A stretch of 64,000 bases of DNA from assembly GCF_001625195.1 (NCBI RefSeq), contig NC_054389.1, positions 10,970,520-11,034,519 on the forward strand. Direction: 5' to 3'. The position numbers and the translations under genes are program-made. Source of the stretch: Drechmeria coniospora. Its lineage: Eukaryota > Ascomycota > Sordariomycetes > Hypocreales > Ophiocordycipitaceae. This document shows, one piece after another, positions 23,575-35,239 of the stretch. The notes under the pieces were generated by a model, which was not told where the DNA came from, searched no databases, and saw nothing but the letters and a program-made list of their open reading frames with translations. The first letter of the stretch is position 1. Each line of letters opens with the position of its first letter.

Positions 23575-23760
23575 GAGTCAGATACAAGTACGGAGTAAGT
23601 ACGGAGTACTCGTAGGTACTGTAGTAATAATACTTGAACTACGGAGTACTGTACGAGTAAGTACGGAGTACGGAGTACGAACAACGATGGAGCATACAAC
23701 TACTGTAAGTACAGTGGGCGCAAGCAAGTACTTGCAGAGCAAGTACAATTTGGGTTAGTA
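23575..23760. repeat. Dense cluster of TACGGAGTA words
   Basis: Five copies of TACGGAGTA within about 110 bp (23585-23690), two of them overlapping as TACGGAGTACGGAGTAC, interspersed with AAGTAC and TACTGTA units. Confidence 0.85.
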
Positions 23761-24519
23761 CCAACTTAAGTAGTCTGTAGGTAATATACTGGCAGGTATT
23801 TCTGTTGGCAACACAAGTACCAGTCCACTGCAGGTAGGTGCTGTACTCGCTGGCAGATGCAAGTACATGTGCCGCACTGTGAATATACAGCTACTGTAAG
23901 TACATGTACTGTGCATTACTCTGCCTCTGTACTTAAGTACTGCGATTGTACTCCGTAGTTGCTCGTACTTACAGTACTTACTCCGTAGTACGAGTATTCC
24001 ATGTCCTGGTCACCATTTGCGGCGCGCTGGTTGGCTCTGGTTGGCCCGAAGCGGCGCTTCCGCAGCGTTGCCGCCCCTCCGACGGGAGCTCGGACCACCA
24101 CCGACCTAAACAAGTTGTCAGAATCAGCTCCCCAGATCGCGCCAAAATTCGCGCCGCAATAACAGCAGGTACAAGCTCCAATTCCGTCGACAATCAGCAG
24201 GTACATTTTGCCCGATAATTCGGACGCATTTTCCCTCGACACACACCCCACCCCCGAAGCGGATTAGCCCCAAACCGCAGAGCCCACGGCGCGTTCGAGC
24301 ACCAACTTGCACCCGTCGCCTTTACTGATTGTGCTCGCATATTTATTCTGACCCCCAAGACCCCCGCAACTCTGTCCTCTTATCCCCTCTTTCTCTTAGA
24401 CACGCCTCGCACGCTGCAACCACGACGACCTCACCACCCACGAACATCCAACCCGAGACGCGACTGACGCGACTCGCTCCGGCTACTTCATCACAAGTAC
24501 CTCATTAACACTCATCAAT

Positions 24520-24986
<467 letters not shown>

Positions 24987-25548
24987 GTTGGTTCGACTTT
25001 TGGCGTTTGCAATTTGGCATGAACCCACCCCACTGCCCAAGGCGGCATCGTGTGGGATGAATTGTGGATTGTTATTACATGTAGTCATCACGGCGTTATA
25101 ATGGAGACTAGGGTCACGGGTTGACGGTCGTCATGGAAGGCGATCATTTTTACAACGGAAATGAATACCACATGAACATTGCACACGGACTGAACGCGTC
25201 ATGGCTGCACTCGGAAAACATGTTGACGCGTACTTGGCGGCTCCTGGCGCCGCAGTTGATGTTGCCCACCCCTCGTGAAACTAGGCAGCCCCATGCATGG
25301 TGTGTCTGCGTGTGTTTGTGTGTTGGCGTGTGCGTGTGTATGTGTGTACCCAAGAGCTTTGCCGTCATCGTTCGTGCAGTCGCCATCGGTGCAGTCGCCA
25401 TCGGTGCAGCCGCAACGAATCCAGTCGGTCCAAGCTGGCATGGCCCGCGGCAAACGCAGCTGATGGATCGATGCCATTAGGTGTAGATGACGCGGACGAG
25501 TTCACAAGTACTGTACATGTACCATGCTAAGCGAGAGCTTGAGCGGCC
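24987..25548. other. Convergent 3' flanks of H4 and TRS20
   Basis: Contains a GT-rich tract at about 25300-25350 and a short tandem repeat CAGTCGCCATCGGTG (two copies plus a partial, 25377-25410). No gene seen. Confidence 0.6.
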
Positions 25549-26168
25549 TCACAGATACTTGCGCCCGGCAGCAGCCACCCGTGCTCTGAATACGGGGCTC
25601 CGGACCTCGGCGTTGACCTTGTAAAATGGGTTCATGATGGCCTTGACCCAGTTCTCGTACACCTCGGCGAAAAACATCTTGACGGCCTCCTCGGTCGCCG
25701 GGCTCGTGGGGTTCGCGCCGATGCCCGTCGATGAGCGCGAGGAGCTGCCGGCCGTCGGCGTCGTCGGCTGGTGGAGGAGGAGGAATTTCGCATTGGAGCC
25801 GGTGACGAAGCAGGAGATGTAGTTGTTGAAGAACTTGTCGATGCACTTGAGGTACCTGAGGCACGCCTTCGTCAGCAGGGTCCTTGCGAATCATGGCGAG
25901 ACGGGGGACCGGGAGACGGGCGGCGGCGGGCAGCGGGCGGCGGGCGGAGGGACGCCCGGGGAGCGAGGGGGAAGAGGGCGTACATGTGGCCCTGCGCCCA
26001 CTGGACCTCCTCGGCGACGTCGAGGCTCGAGTGCAGGATGAACTGGTTGAGATGGCGGACCTGGTCGGTGAAGCGCGACTGGCCGTCGCCGCCCTGCTTG
26101 GACGTGCCGAACTCGTGCTCGAAGAGCGGGTTGTCCTGGGTGCCGACGATGGCGAAGTAGTAGCTCAT
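25549..26168 (-). CDS. TRS20: TRAPP complex subunit TRS20 (sedlin/TRAPPC2)
   Basis: Model: complement(join(25549..25855, 25984..26168)), 163 residues. It starts MSYYFAIVGTQDNPLFEHEF, then GTSKQGGDGQSRF, HLNQFILHSSLDVAEEVQW, and after the 128-nt intron (splitting the Met codon of GHMYLKC) CIDKFFNNYISCFVTGSN and KFLLLHQP. The C-terminus has the longin-fold helix EEAVKMFFAEVYENWVKAIM followed by NPFYKVN. Trs20 is a core TRAPP subunit needed for tethering at the Golgi and for Ypt1/Rab1 activation, and in TRAPPIII for autophagy. A Thr/Ser/Pro/Gly-rich insert of about 25 residues follows LLLHQ and lengthens it beyond the roughly 140 residues of human sedlin. Confidence 0.95.
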
Positions 26169-26239
26169 CGTTTCGCGGGCGGCAGGCCGTGCATTCTTCT
26201 GCCCTGCGGCTGTGCGTGCGTCCCCCGTGCGGTGCAGTG

Positions 26240-26275
<36 letters not shown>

Positions 26276-26949
26276 CTTGCTTGGTCGTTGATTCTGCTGG
26301 GAGACGGGTGGTGTGGTGCTGGCAGCGAATTGGTGAACCGTCCTCGCCACTCCTAAATACCACCTCGGTGGTGTTTAGTAGCCTCGCAGGTACGGAGAAA
26401 GCGCGGAATATACTTGTACTTGCAAGTACTTTGTGCACCTACAGCACCTAAGTAAGTACAAGAACAGTACTCTGAAGGTACAATAATTAGTTGTGTACAG
26501 AGGACTCCGTGTTGTAGGCACTTCAGTTCAAGTACTCCGTACACCTACAGTACGTACTTAAGTAAGTACAGTACAGTACTCTGTAGCTTACTTAAACGTC
26601 GATCGGAGCCAGTGGGAGGTGCCAAAATTGTCAAGTGACGTACAGAGTACATGCACTCCGTATTCCGTACTTGCTTGTATACTTACAGTACAGTACTTAT
26701 ATAAGTAGGTGTACATGAATGGCGGCGTCCGGGCCGCAATGTTCCGGTCCACCCAGTGTCGCCGCCTCCGTACTGGGTGTGGGTGCGTACGTGCCAGCTT
26801 CGTGCAGGTCAACGGACGACTCCGCCAAAAAAGGCTGTTCGCCTGCCTGCCTGTCTGCCATCGTCGAGAGACCGACAACCCGGTCCTCCCAACGCCAACC
26901 CCCCTCCGCTTCCCTCCGCTTCCCTCCGCTTCGGCAAGCGACGCTCGCC
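26169..26949. other. Divergent promoter region, TRS20 and mL60
   Basis: Includes the (AGGC)n tract, a GTAC-word patch at 26395-26710 (TACTCCGTA near 26532, several AAGTAAGTACAGTAC units) and a triple TCCCTCCGCT repeat at about 26907-26931 just before the mL60 start. Confidence 0.65.
26239..26277. repeat. (AGGC)n tetranucleotide microsatellite
   Basis: About nine uninterrupted AGGC units about 70-110 bp upstream of the TRS20 start codon, likely in its 5' leader or promoter. Confidence 0.9.
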
Positions 26950-27339
26950 ATGTTTGGGCCCTTTCGATTCACAAATCCTCTCTCGGGCGGCCTGCTGTGG
27001 AAGATCCCCTGGCGGTTGTCGCGATTCCAGAAGCGGCGGCACCGGCTGCGCCTGCGAGCCGTCGACAGCGTCGTCGCCACCGTCGACAGCGCACTCGCCA
27101 AGCAGGGGCAGACGCTCGAGGCTCTGCAGCGGTGGAAGGCCGAGATGCCGACCGAGGCCGAGATGCTGCCGCGCGACAAGTACACCATGTTCGACCGCAA
27201 GGCGAAAAAGTATCGCAAGGGTATCCATAGTGCGTGCCTTCTTCCTCCCTGCCCCTTCGGAATCGAGACGCTGACGCGGTGTGCAGAGCTCCCCAAGTGG
27301 ACGAGGGTTTCGCAACGAGTCAACCCGCCGGGATACTGA
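26950..27339 (+). CDS. MRPL31: Mitochondrial large ribosomal subunit protein mL60 (MRPL31)
   Basis: Model: join(26950..27229, 27287..27339), 110 residues. Protein starts MFGPFRFTNPLSGGLLWKIP, the hallmark of fungal Mrpl31/mL60, followed by a very basic stretch (RFQKRRHRLRLRAVD) and LPRDKYTMFDRKAKKYRKGI. The 57-nt intron (GTGCGT..GCAG) joins GIH to KLPKWTRVSQRVNPPGY, the conserved C-terminus. Structural protein of the mitoribosome, imported without an obvious cleavable presequence. Confidence 0.95.
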   Translation: MFGPFRFTNPLSGGLLWKIPWRLSRFQKRRHRLRLRAVDSVVATVDSALAKQGQTLEALQRWKAEMPTEAEMLPRDKYTMFDRKAKKYRKGIHSACLLPPCPFGIETLTRCAELPKWTRVSQRVNPPGY

Positions 27340-27685
27340 GAGGAGCCGCCGAGATGGCAACGCCATGGACGACGGCGTCGTCTCGTTGAAAGCCGAGTCG
27401 AGCAAACCACCCGCACAGGCCTGTCGTGTACGATACCATCTGCGACGTGAAGCCCTCGATCGAAATGCCTCGAGGCAACGGTAGATGTGGGCGTGGGCCT
27501 GGGAAGAAGATAGACGGCATGTACTGTACAATAGACGACAGCGCAGCCCCGCAGACGCATCATGAGGCGCAGGCGGCAGGGCTAGATGCAAACATCCCAT
27601 TCATTGCGGAGGGTATCACGGCACCGAGCCAAATCAAAGCCAAGCCCCCTCCCCCCCCAATCGTCCCGTTCCATGCCGGCCCATT
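27340..27685. other. Convergent 3' flanks of mL60 and CBC2
   Basis: About 350 bp between two stop codons on opposite strands. It holds only 3' UTR sequence as far as I can see. Confidence 0.7.
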
Positions 27686-28370
27686 CTACTGAACGTAGCG
27701 TCCCTCGTCGTCGTATTCCTTCATTCGCTCCGACTGAATGGCCCTGCCTATGCCGCCGCGGCCTTCGTCGTAGTCTTCGCGGTACTCGTCCCGCACCTGG
27801 CCGCCCGACTTGCCGCGCCCGTACTGCCGGCCCTCCTCGAAGCCCGGGTCCAGGTCTGTGCGGATGATGCGCTCATCGAGCTTGGTGCCGCCGACGTACT
27901 TCATGCAGTCGAGGGCGTCTTGGTGGGTGTAGTACTCGACGAAGCAAAAGCCGCACGGCGTTTTCTGGAACCGGTCGAGGCCCATGACGAGCCGTTTGAT
28001 TTCGCCGCACTTGGAGAAGAGCTCGTAGACTTGCTCCTCGGTAGTGTAGAAGGACCTGGCTCCCGTTAGTGCTTGCGGCCCTTGCCTTTACTGTCTCAAG
28101 CGCCGTGCGCATCTCGGCCAGGAGGGCACCAACAGGTTGCCGACGTAGAGGGTCGTCGCCTCGGCGAGGGGATCCACGGCCGGCTCGGCCGCTTGGTCGC
28201 CGCCGTCGGTCTCGTCGCGATCACGTCTGCGCTTATTCTGCGAATTCGTGAGCTTCCATGCGGCCGCCGAGGTACCGGGCGGGGGGGGCGCAGCCACGAA
28301 CCCTGCTCTGATAGTATGCGCTCGGCCTATCGAGCCGTTCGACCGTACTTTGAGGTGCCCTGGGAGCCAT
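27686..28370 (-). CDS. CBC2: Nuclear cap-binding complex small subunit CBC2 (CBP20)
   Basis: Model: complement(join(27686..28055, 28134..28237, 28302..28370)), 180 residues. Exon 1 encodes [23 protein letters not shown], matching the conserved cap-binding N-terminus ([10 protein letters not shown]). One RRM follows: RNP2 [12 protein letters not shown] assembled across intron 2, and RNP1 [15 protein letters not shown]. The family-specific [30 protein letters not shown] completes the m7G pocket. With Cbc1 it binds the mRNA cap co-transcriptionally and supports splicing, 3' processing and export. Both introns use donors with T at +3 (GTTCGT and GTTGGT). Retaining intron 1 meets a TAA at the start of exon 2. 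Boundaries are supported by frame and restored motifs. Confidence 0.93.
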
Positions 28371-29398
28371 TTGGAGCCGTCCACTGTCGTTGATGGTTGG
28401 GTCGTCGAGGGTAGCCTGATGTCCGTCCTGCCGGTAGCTTTGTCTTCTTTGGGCTCCAGCCCAGCCGCAGACGGAAAAGGCACGGCGATGCGGGAGGAGA
28501 AGGGAGTCGCTGTGCGCCTAAGAGGGCTCGATAAGGCGTTGCCGTGGTGCTTGTGAATTCGATATGCAGTCTTGCAGTTCGGAAGCCAGCCTCGTGGGAC
28601 CCGAACTTCAGTGCTAACTGGCACTGGTTGCTGAGCGGTTGCTGAGCGGCGCTAACGGGCCAGCCGCACTTTTGCCAGCCATGCTATGCACGGAGTGCTG
28701 TAATAATTATTAGTTGTCAAGCGTCCAAAAAAATACAGGCACCCTATTGCCTATCGCCTGGCACCAAGTACAGTACCTTAGTAGTACTACAGTGGGTACC
28801 TAGTACCTACTAGTAGTACTGTAAGTGATGCATGTACTGTCAAGTACAGTACGGAGTACTCCGTACTAGGCACCTGGTAGTACTTACTAGGAACCTGGTG
28901 CTATTACGGAGTACAGTACTAGAACAGTGCTACGGAGTTCAAGTGCAAGTACTTGTAGGGGGTATTTAGGTATCACCAATTGCAAGTTCACACCTACAGA
29001 GTACAAGTACAACTACCTACTCCATACCAATACAGTACATGCACATGAAAACCCAAGTACTTCCCTACCAATGTACTGTAAGGTACATACGGCACAGAGA
29101 GTGCAAGCATTAGGTACCTAGTACTTACTGCAGCACCTCGCTCCGCGAAATACAGAGCAACACCGAGTACCACCAGCAAGGTACCGGCATGGGACCCTTC
29201 CACTTTTCTTCACCTACTCCGTCCAAGGCGTACGTGCACATCGCAACAACACTGAATGAAGCTTTGCCACTCGACCACCAGAGCTCCAATTGCTCCGTAC
29301 CGTCGCCACGAGCTGGTTGCAGCCTCGCACCGCCGTGTTTTTGATACAGTTTCGTTCCGACGCCGAACCTAAACGAGATTGCCGAATCACGAATCGCG
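28371..29398. other. Divergent promoter region, CBC2 and NUP82
   Basis: 28680-29130 is a GTAC-word field with TACGGAGTA copies and a perfect 16-bp palindrome at 28850-28865. The 270 bp before NUP82 have ordinary composition and are its likely promoter and leader. Confidence 0.65.
28850..28865. repeat. Perfect palindrome TACGGAGTACTCCGTA
   Basis: The dispersed word and its reverse complement meet head to head, sharing GTAC, to give a perfect 16-bp palindrome. The same 16-mer recurs at 49199-49214. Confidence 0.95.
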
Positions 29399-32139
29399 AT
29401 GCCCAAGGTCAAGCACTACTCGGCCGCCTGGCTGTCGGGCAACGCCCCCGGCCACCAAATATTCCAACAGCCGGTCGAGTCCTCTCTCTCGCGCGCGCTC
29501 TCGCCGTCATACGCGTCCAAGAAAAAGGCCGTGGGTGGCCCGCGGAGGACCATCGCCCGGCGAGGCACCGAAGTCTTCGTCGCCGTCGGCAAGGAGATTC
29601 GGTGGGCCGACTTGGCCTACCTCAAGGATGAGTGGGCGACGAAGCAGTCGCGAGGCCGCTCTGGCTCGGCCGTGCGCATCAAGCGGGAGGATTCATATCA
29701 GTCGATGATGGGTGACGACGGTCCCGAGGCTGCTTCGGGCTTTCGAGTACGTCGCGGGATGCCCTCCCCGTTCGATGGCTCGTGCTCCCGCTCGCCTAGG
29801 CACCGACTGACTTTCTCTCGCTCCAGACGTTGAAGACGCCCGTCGCCGATGAAATCCGCCAGTTGATCATCTCGCCCAACGCGAGCTACCTTGCCATCCT
29901 CACGGCCCATACGGCTCACATCTGCATTCTCCCGGATTCGTCCCATCTCACGAGCGACGACCCTGGGCCCATGCGGCCCAAAATCTTCACCCTCGGCCCG
30001 ACGACCCACGTCACCTCGCGGTCGCCCGTCCTGTCCGCTTTGTGGCATCCGCTTGGAGTCAACGGCTCCTGCATCGTCACCGTCACCGCCGATGCCGTCG
30101 TCCGACTCTGGGAGATTTCGCCCGAGAACCGTTGGTCCTTCGACTCGCCGACGACCTCGGTCGACCTCAAGAAGTTGGCCGACGGCACAACCTTGGACCA
30201 GGACTTCACCGCATCCACCTCCACCACCAACAAGGCCTTTTCGCCCGACTCCTTCGAGATGGAGGTGGCGGCCGCCGCCTTCGCGACCAAAGGCTCCGGC
30301 GGCTGGAACCCCATGACCCTCTGGGTCGCCATGCGGGAAGGCGACGTCTACGCCCTCTGCCCCTTGCTGCCGCAACGCTGGGCGCCGCCCCCGACGCTGA
30401 TACCGTCCCTTTCGGTGTCCATCGTCACCACCGTCGCCAGCCTCGAGGATGACTCCACCGTCGACGACGGCGAGAGGCTCCTGGCGCAGCAGCAGCTCCA
30501 GTGGATGGGCGAGCTGGACGCCCAGGAGCCCCAAGTGATGGACGGCCTTCCCGGCGAACCTCCTGTCGAGGTCTACACGAGGCCGTCGCGTCCCGGCGTC
30601 GTGCCGAGGCTGCAAGGCCCCTTCTACCTCGAATCGGACCCCGACACGGGCGACGACCTCGACACGTCGACGTCCGACATGTTGGTCATCGGCAAGAGGA
30701 CGGAGACGGATGATCTCATGATGGGCGAAGACGAAGAGCTGGACATGGACGACGGTGACCAGGAGGGACTCTCCCTCGCCGTCGTTTGCCTGCTGTCCAC
30801 GAGCGGTCAGCTGCGCGTCTACCTGGACCTCGACGGCGTCCAGGCCCAGTGGCTTCCGCCCAAGAGCAAGTCGAAGCCGGGACGTCTCCAGGCGCCGTCG
30901 GATCCGCCGTCCCTTCTTGCCTTCCAAGCCATCGACACGATGAGCCCGGTCGAGGTCAACGAGGAGAGCTGGCCCGTCTTCAGCCCGGACGTCATGTCCC
31001 GATACAGCTTCTTCGTCACCCACCACGCCGCCATCACCTTCGTCTCTCTCACCTCCTGGATCTTCCGGCTCGAGGGGGAGCTGCAGGGGGATCACGAGGC
31101 AGGCACCGACTTCCGACTCGGTCTGTTGGTCAATTCGCAATCCGCTAGGGACAGGATATACGCGCAGCCGACAGCCGACACGGCCGTTCCGCTCGCCGCC
31201 TCGGTCGCGATCCGCGATCCGGACCTCGGCTACTTTCTGCTGTCCGCGACACCGTACGAGCCGATTGCGCTCACCTTTGAGACGCCCGACGTCGATCTCG
31301 CGCCCCTGCAAGAGATGGACGAGAGCCTGGTGCCGGAGCGGGACGTGAGCGTGGCGCCGCTCGACTTTTACGAGCCTCGACCCGTCTTCAACCCCCCGCA
31401 CGCGTTCGACGAGGGATCGGCGCTGCCCACGCTCCTGGAGCGCCTGCGAACGTCGCGGCACAAGACGACGGTGAACCAGGAGGTCAAGCTCAGCCCGCTC
31501 ACGCTGCAGATCTTCACCGACGCCCACAAGGTGCTCAGCGACGAGACCTACAAGCTCGGCGTCGCCGCCGCCGAGGTTTTCCGCCGCTGCGAGCTGCTGC
31601 AGGCCGAGCTGCGCCAGCAGGTGAGCAAGGCCAACGAGGTGAAGGGCAAGATTGACGCCATCAGCGGCGCCAGCCGCGACAACAACGAGGCGGACAATGC
31701 AATGTACGACAGGCGCATCTCGGCCGCGAGGGATCGTCAGGAGACGCTCACGCGGCGCGTCGATGGCCTCCGGAAGCTCGTCGGCAAGACGACGACGCGG
31801 GACCTCAGCGTCAAGGAGCGCGCCTTTGTGGACGAGGTCAAGACGCTAGAGGCCAACGTTTTAGGCCCCGCGGGCAGGGAGGACGCCGCCGCGAGGCAGT
31901 CGAAGCGGCTGTGGAAGCGGTTGGAGGAGGTCAAGAGGTTGCAAGCCGAGCTCGTGCGCGAGGTGGAGTCGCTGAGGAAATCCGGCCACGTTGAAACGAC
32001 ACCGTCGGCGAGCGAGCTGCGGATTCCGCAGGACGTTCGGCGGAGCAAGCTGCTGCAAGTGCAGGGCCTGCTGTCGAGGGAAACGGCTTTGGTGGAGGCT
32101 GTGACGGCCCGCCTGGAGCGGCTACAGGCCGGCGTGTAG
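29399..32139 (+). CDS. NUP82: Nucleoporin NUP82 (Nup88 homologue)
   Basis: Model: join(29399..29746, 29827..32139), 886 residues; 80-nt intron GTACGT..CTCCAG between SGFR and TLKTPVADEIRQL. The N-terminus (MPKVKHYSAAWLSGNAPGHQ, GPRRTIARRGTEVFVAVGKE IRWADL) and the following beta-propeller (about 60-540; LSALWHPLGVNGSCIVTVTA, DAVVRLWEI) fit Nup82. Acidic loops interrupt the propeller near 400-450. The C-terminal third (about 640-886) is heptad-rich coiled coil (for example LRQQVSKANEVKGKIDAISG and EEVKRLQAELVREVESLRK). Nup82 sits on the cytoplasmic face of the pore with Nup159 and Nsp1 and supports mRNA export and Dbp5 positioning. Homology call rests on the N-terminus plus the propeller/coiled-coil layout. 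Confidence 0.88.
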
Positions 32140-33904
32140 GGGATGCGAAGTGGAAAGCGGGCACGACCATGGATGATGGAATGGCCCGTCGTGCGAATTC
32201 GGATCGAGGCGAATCAAAGCGCCTTCCGCCAGAGGCAGACTTACAGGCAACCCAGACACCGGCCGGAAGGATACGTTGCGCGATCAAGGTCGTTGAAACA
32301 ACGGCAGGTCTGCAAGGGGCGGGCCGCCCATTGACTTCTAGCATTTGAGCGCCGGCCACAGCTTTCCGAAGACTGCCTGCATGGATGGGCTCACCGGCTC
32401 CATGGTGTGCCGTGTCAATCATATCGATCATGATGGAATAATTATGACACTTGCCGTTCTGAAACTGCGAGTATTATCCATAGGACTATAGAATACACAA
32501 AGTTGGGGTAGAGCCCAGAACGGAGAACGAAGCGGCGAATCGGATGGCTTGCGACAAGTATTTCGAAGCTATCCTGCAACTGCATGAGCACCAACGAATC
32601 AGGCGAGGCTGCCTTGTGCTCACGCTCATTTCGATCTGAGGTGAGCAGGGGGGATGGACGATGCACACCATTGCCCACGAGTGGAAAGCAGAACACGAGG
32701 ACGAGAATTTCTCGCAGCTTTGCTCCCGGGCAAGCGTGTGATGCACGTCGACAGCGGCGACAGTTTTTCGGAATTTTTTTTTCTCGTGTCGCCTGTGCCC
32801 TGTTGTTCACAGCTCGGACGCGGTGATGACGATCCGGCGAGGTCAGGGCGAGGGGGGATGATGGGTGGGATGAGATATCATAAGCAAATCAAAATCTCCG
32901 CCTCGCAGCCCGAACAATGAGCGGTACGATTGGTGGTTCGTGAGTGAATCACTCGGAATTTCAGACGGCCGATGCGGAGCGGCGGACAAGTGATGACGAT
33001 TTGTGTGCGAGCATCGGAGTGGCAACAGCCAAGGCAATTTATGGCTGCGGCACCTTGCAGGAGAGGAGAGCCAATTTAAGCTGGCTGCAGCAGATTCTAC
33101 TGCCGTGCAAAGTTGCAAGCGAGGATGAATCCATCCGATGGGGCGCCGATTGTCTTCATGGACCTCGTCGGTTGTATCGTCACTTCACGCCGTTCTTGCG
33201 CATCTGGGCCAGAGTCCTGACGGGAGTCGGTCAGACTGGCAGGCAAACGAGCCGTCGAGCTACCTATGGCGAGCGAGCTTTCAGGGACAAGGTCTTGATG
33301 TATCCTTATCCACTCTGCGGCACAGAGTACGTGTCCCGGCAAGGCGTCTGGCGTACGCGTCTGTGGGCTCATCGCAAGGTGCCATGCTGTTGGCTGCGCC
33401 GTTGGCTGCTCTCCAGGCCGGTCTGTCTCGCGAGTTCCGGCGTCTCGGAAACCTTCAAGCCAGGCAACTGACAGGGCTGTGTGCTGTGCTCGTGTCAGCT
33501 TGCTTGCTTGCTTGATTATTCTTGTCGACGCCGAGGCACGGGAAGGATGATGGATGTGTTGATTGTCTCCCACATCTGCATCTGCATGTTGGTCCAATGG
33601 CCGAGGAGGAAGGACCAGGAGGGACGTCGGTTGCACCTCCCAAACGAACCCTTGCCTCCTACCACCTCTCAAGACTGGCAGGTGCGACAGAGAGGGTGGC
33701 ACGTCGACGCGGAAAGGCAGGTGGCTGACGTCCTGCACCTGCCTTTTGTTACGTGTATAAGCTGGGTCTCGCTCCGAGTATAAGTAAGAACTATCCACCA
33801 TTGAACTTGCTCGGGTTTCGACATCCGAAGAGGCCAGACTTCAGCTGTGTCAAAGAAGCATCTGGCCCGGTAGCATCACCTCACGCAAGCGCCGAGCCAT
33901 ATTC
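32140..33904. other. Intergenic, 1.8 kb
   Basis: Ordinary composition with no dense GTAC words. Open frames at 32944-33471 (+) and 33097-33801 (-) overlap each other on opposite strands, lack recognisable motifs and do not extend sensibly by splicing, so neither is called. Confidence 0.55.
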
Positions 33905-35239
33905 ATGACCATTCAGCACCGTCGTTTTGATGCAAATACGTTCTACAGCAGCACCACTTTTCGCAATGGCACCGTCCGGCACAGTTCAGACCGGAATTAT
34001 ATACCAAGCCTTGATACAGAGTACGCGTGACCCCGCTGCCACCCTCCCACCGTGTTGACGTTTGCTGGGTTCAGTCACTCACCCGTCTCGACAGGTAATT
34101 GTCACGCGTTCCTCGGCGGTAATGTCGAGGTTGATGTCATTTCCCAACTTGATGCCGCCGCCTACCGCTGGAAGGTGCATGTCATCAAGACAGAGGATGG
34201 ATTCCGAACCATTGTGCTGAGCGCATCAGCGCCGACGTTGCAGCGGGCTTTCGAGGACCTCCACCGGAAGTCCGCCCAGGCCGTGGGCGAGTACGTTCTT
34301 AGGAAAGGGTTTGACCCTTTGCCGGGGAAACCGACCGATGAGAGAGACGGCCCGGAGAGGGACATATCCACACTAGGATTCGCGTCTCCGATGGGCATGA
34401 AAGTGGCAAGACACTGTTCGCCAGATTCGCACTTTGAATCCCCCAAGTCCTGGTCGAGCTCCGACTCGGAGGGGGACAGCGACTCGCTCCACATGTCTTC
34501 GAGCTGGTCTCCAGATTATTTCGAGGCATACCGACCCCCTGTCATGACCAACGAGCCATTGAGTAGGCATGAAATACTTGCGGGTGGTGGCGCAGATGGA
34601 TCCTTGCCATCACCGGGTCTGCCGCCTCGTCTGGACGCTGCCCCCCGGCCCCCACGAGGAGTCGTCGGGCCACCACCCAAGGCTCGGCACTGGCCTACGA
34701 CATTGCGACAGATGGGTGGGACGGCGGAAGGAAACATGGCACATGCATCACCGCCACTGCCACTGCCAGGCATGCTGTGCACCGGTGGCCCGGCGCACAA
34801 AGCCACCCCTGTTGTCGATGTGTGGCTTCCGGCACCGGCGCCGACGACCACCACGGCCACGGACACTTGCAAGCCCAGCGCCTTCAAGGCCAGCATCGAC
34901 GGTGGACGAGGTGTCATGCTTACCATCGACTGGGAGGACCACGGCGAAGCCACGTTTCTGGAGCACTGTGATCTCGAGGCCGAGGCGATCAAAGCCAAGG
35001 TGTTGCACCTCCTGGCCACCAGACGACTGGCCTTTGGCAGCTCCTCGGCATCCGCCAGGCCGTCACCCACGGCGGTCGAGAAGGTGAAGGTAAAGCAGAT
35101 CAAGATGGACGGCAGCCTGTACCATGTCGGGTGCGACATGCAAGATGAGTTGTCCATGCTGCTAGCGTCGGAGCCTGCGGCGCGAGTGATACAGGTGTTC
35201 GTCAAGGTCGATGCCTGTGCTTCTCCCGTCAACGAGTAA
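33905..35239 (+). CDS. Hypothetical protein, Ser/Pro-rich middle with two ordered ends
   Basis: Model: join(33905..34020, 34075..35239), 426 residues. I add exon 1 (MTIQHRRFDANTFYSSTTFR NGTVRHSS) because the 54-nt intron GTACGC..GTTCAG is in phase and gives SLDTD-HSPVSTGNCHAF. The N-terminal part (about 45-100) looks ordered: VEVDVISQLDAAAYRWKVHV, then TIVLSASAPTLQRAFEDLH. Residues 110-275 are low-complexity Ser/Pro/Gly. The C-terminal part (about 285-420) is ordered again: FKASIDGGRGVMLTIDWEDH, EAEAIKAKVLHLLATRRL and VIQVFVKVDA. No signal peptide or membrane helix. I do not recognise a family. Starting downstream without exon 1 is the alternative. Confidence 0.7.

Larger units (their letters stand above)
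22199..24519. other. 2.3-kb intergenic region between CDC27 and histone H4
   Basis: 22310-24000 is one of the densest GTAC-word fields in the window. The last 500 bp before H4 are different: ordinary composition, with GGTTGGCTCTGGTTGGC near 24029-24046 and a C-rich leader. No coding frame supported; short frames here translate the repeats into Tyr/Val/Ser-rich nonsense. Confidence 0.7.

Noticed and set aside
29698..31527. 609-codon frame antisense to NUP82
   Set aside because: Same cause; Gly/Arg/Asp-rich nonsense with no recognisable fold.
33097..33801. 234-codon minus-strand frame overlapping a 175-codon plus-strand frame
   Set aside because: Neither has motifs; they overlap each other and share no splice extension.
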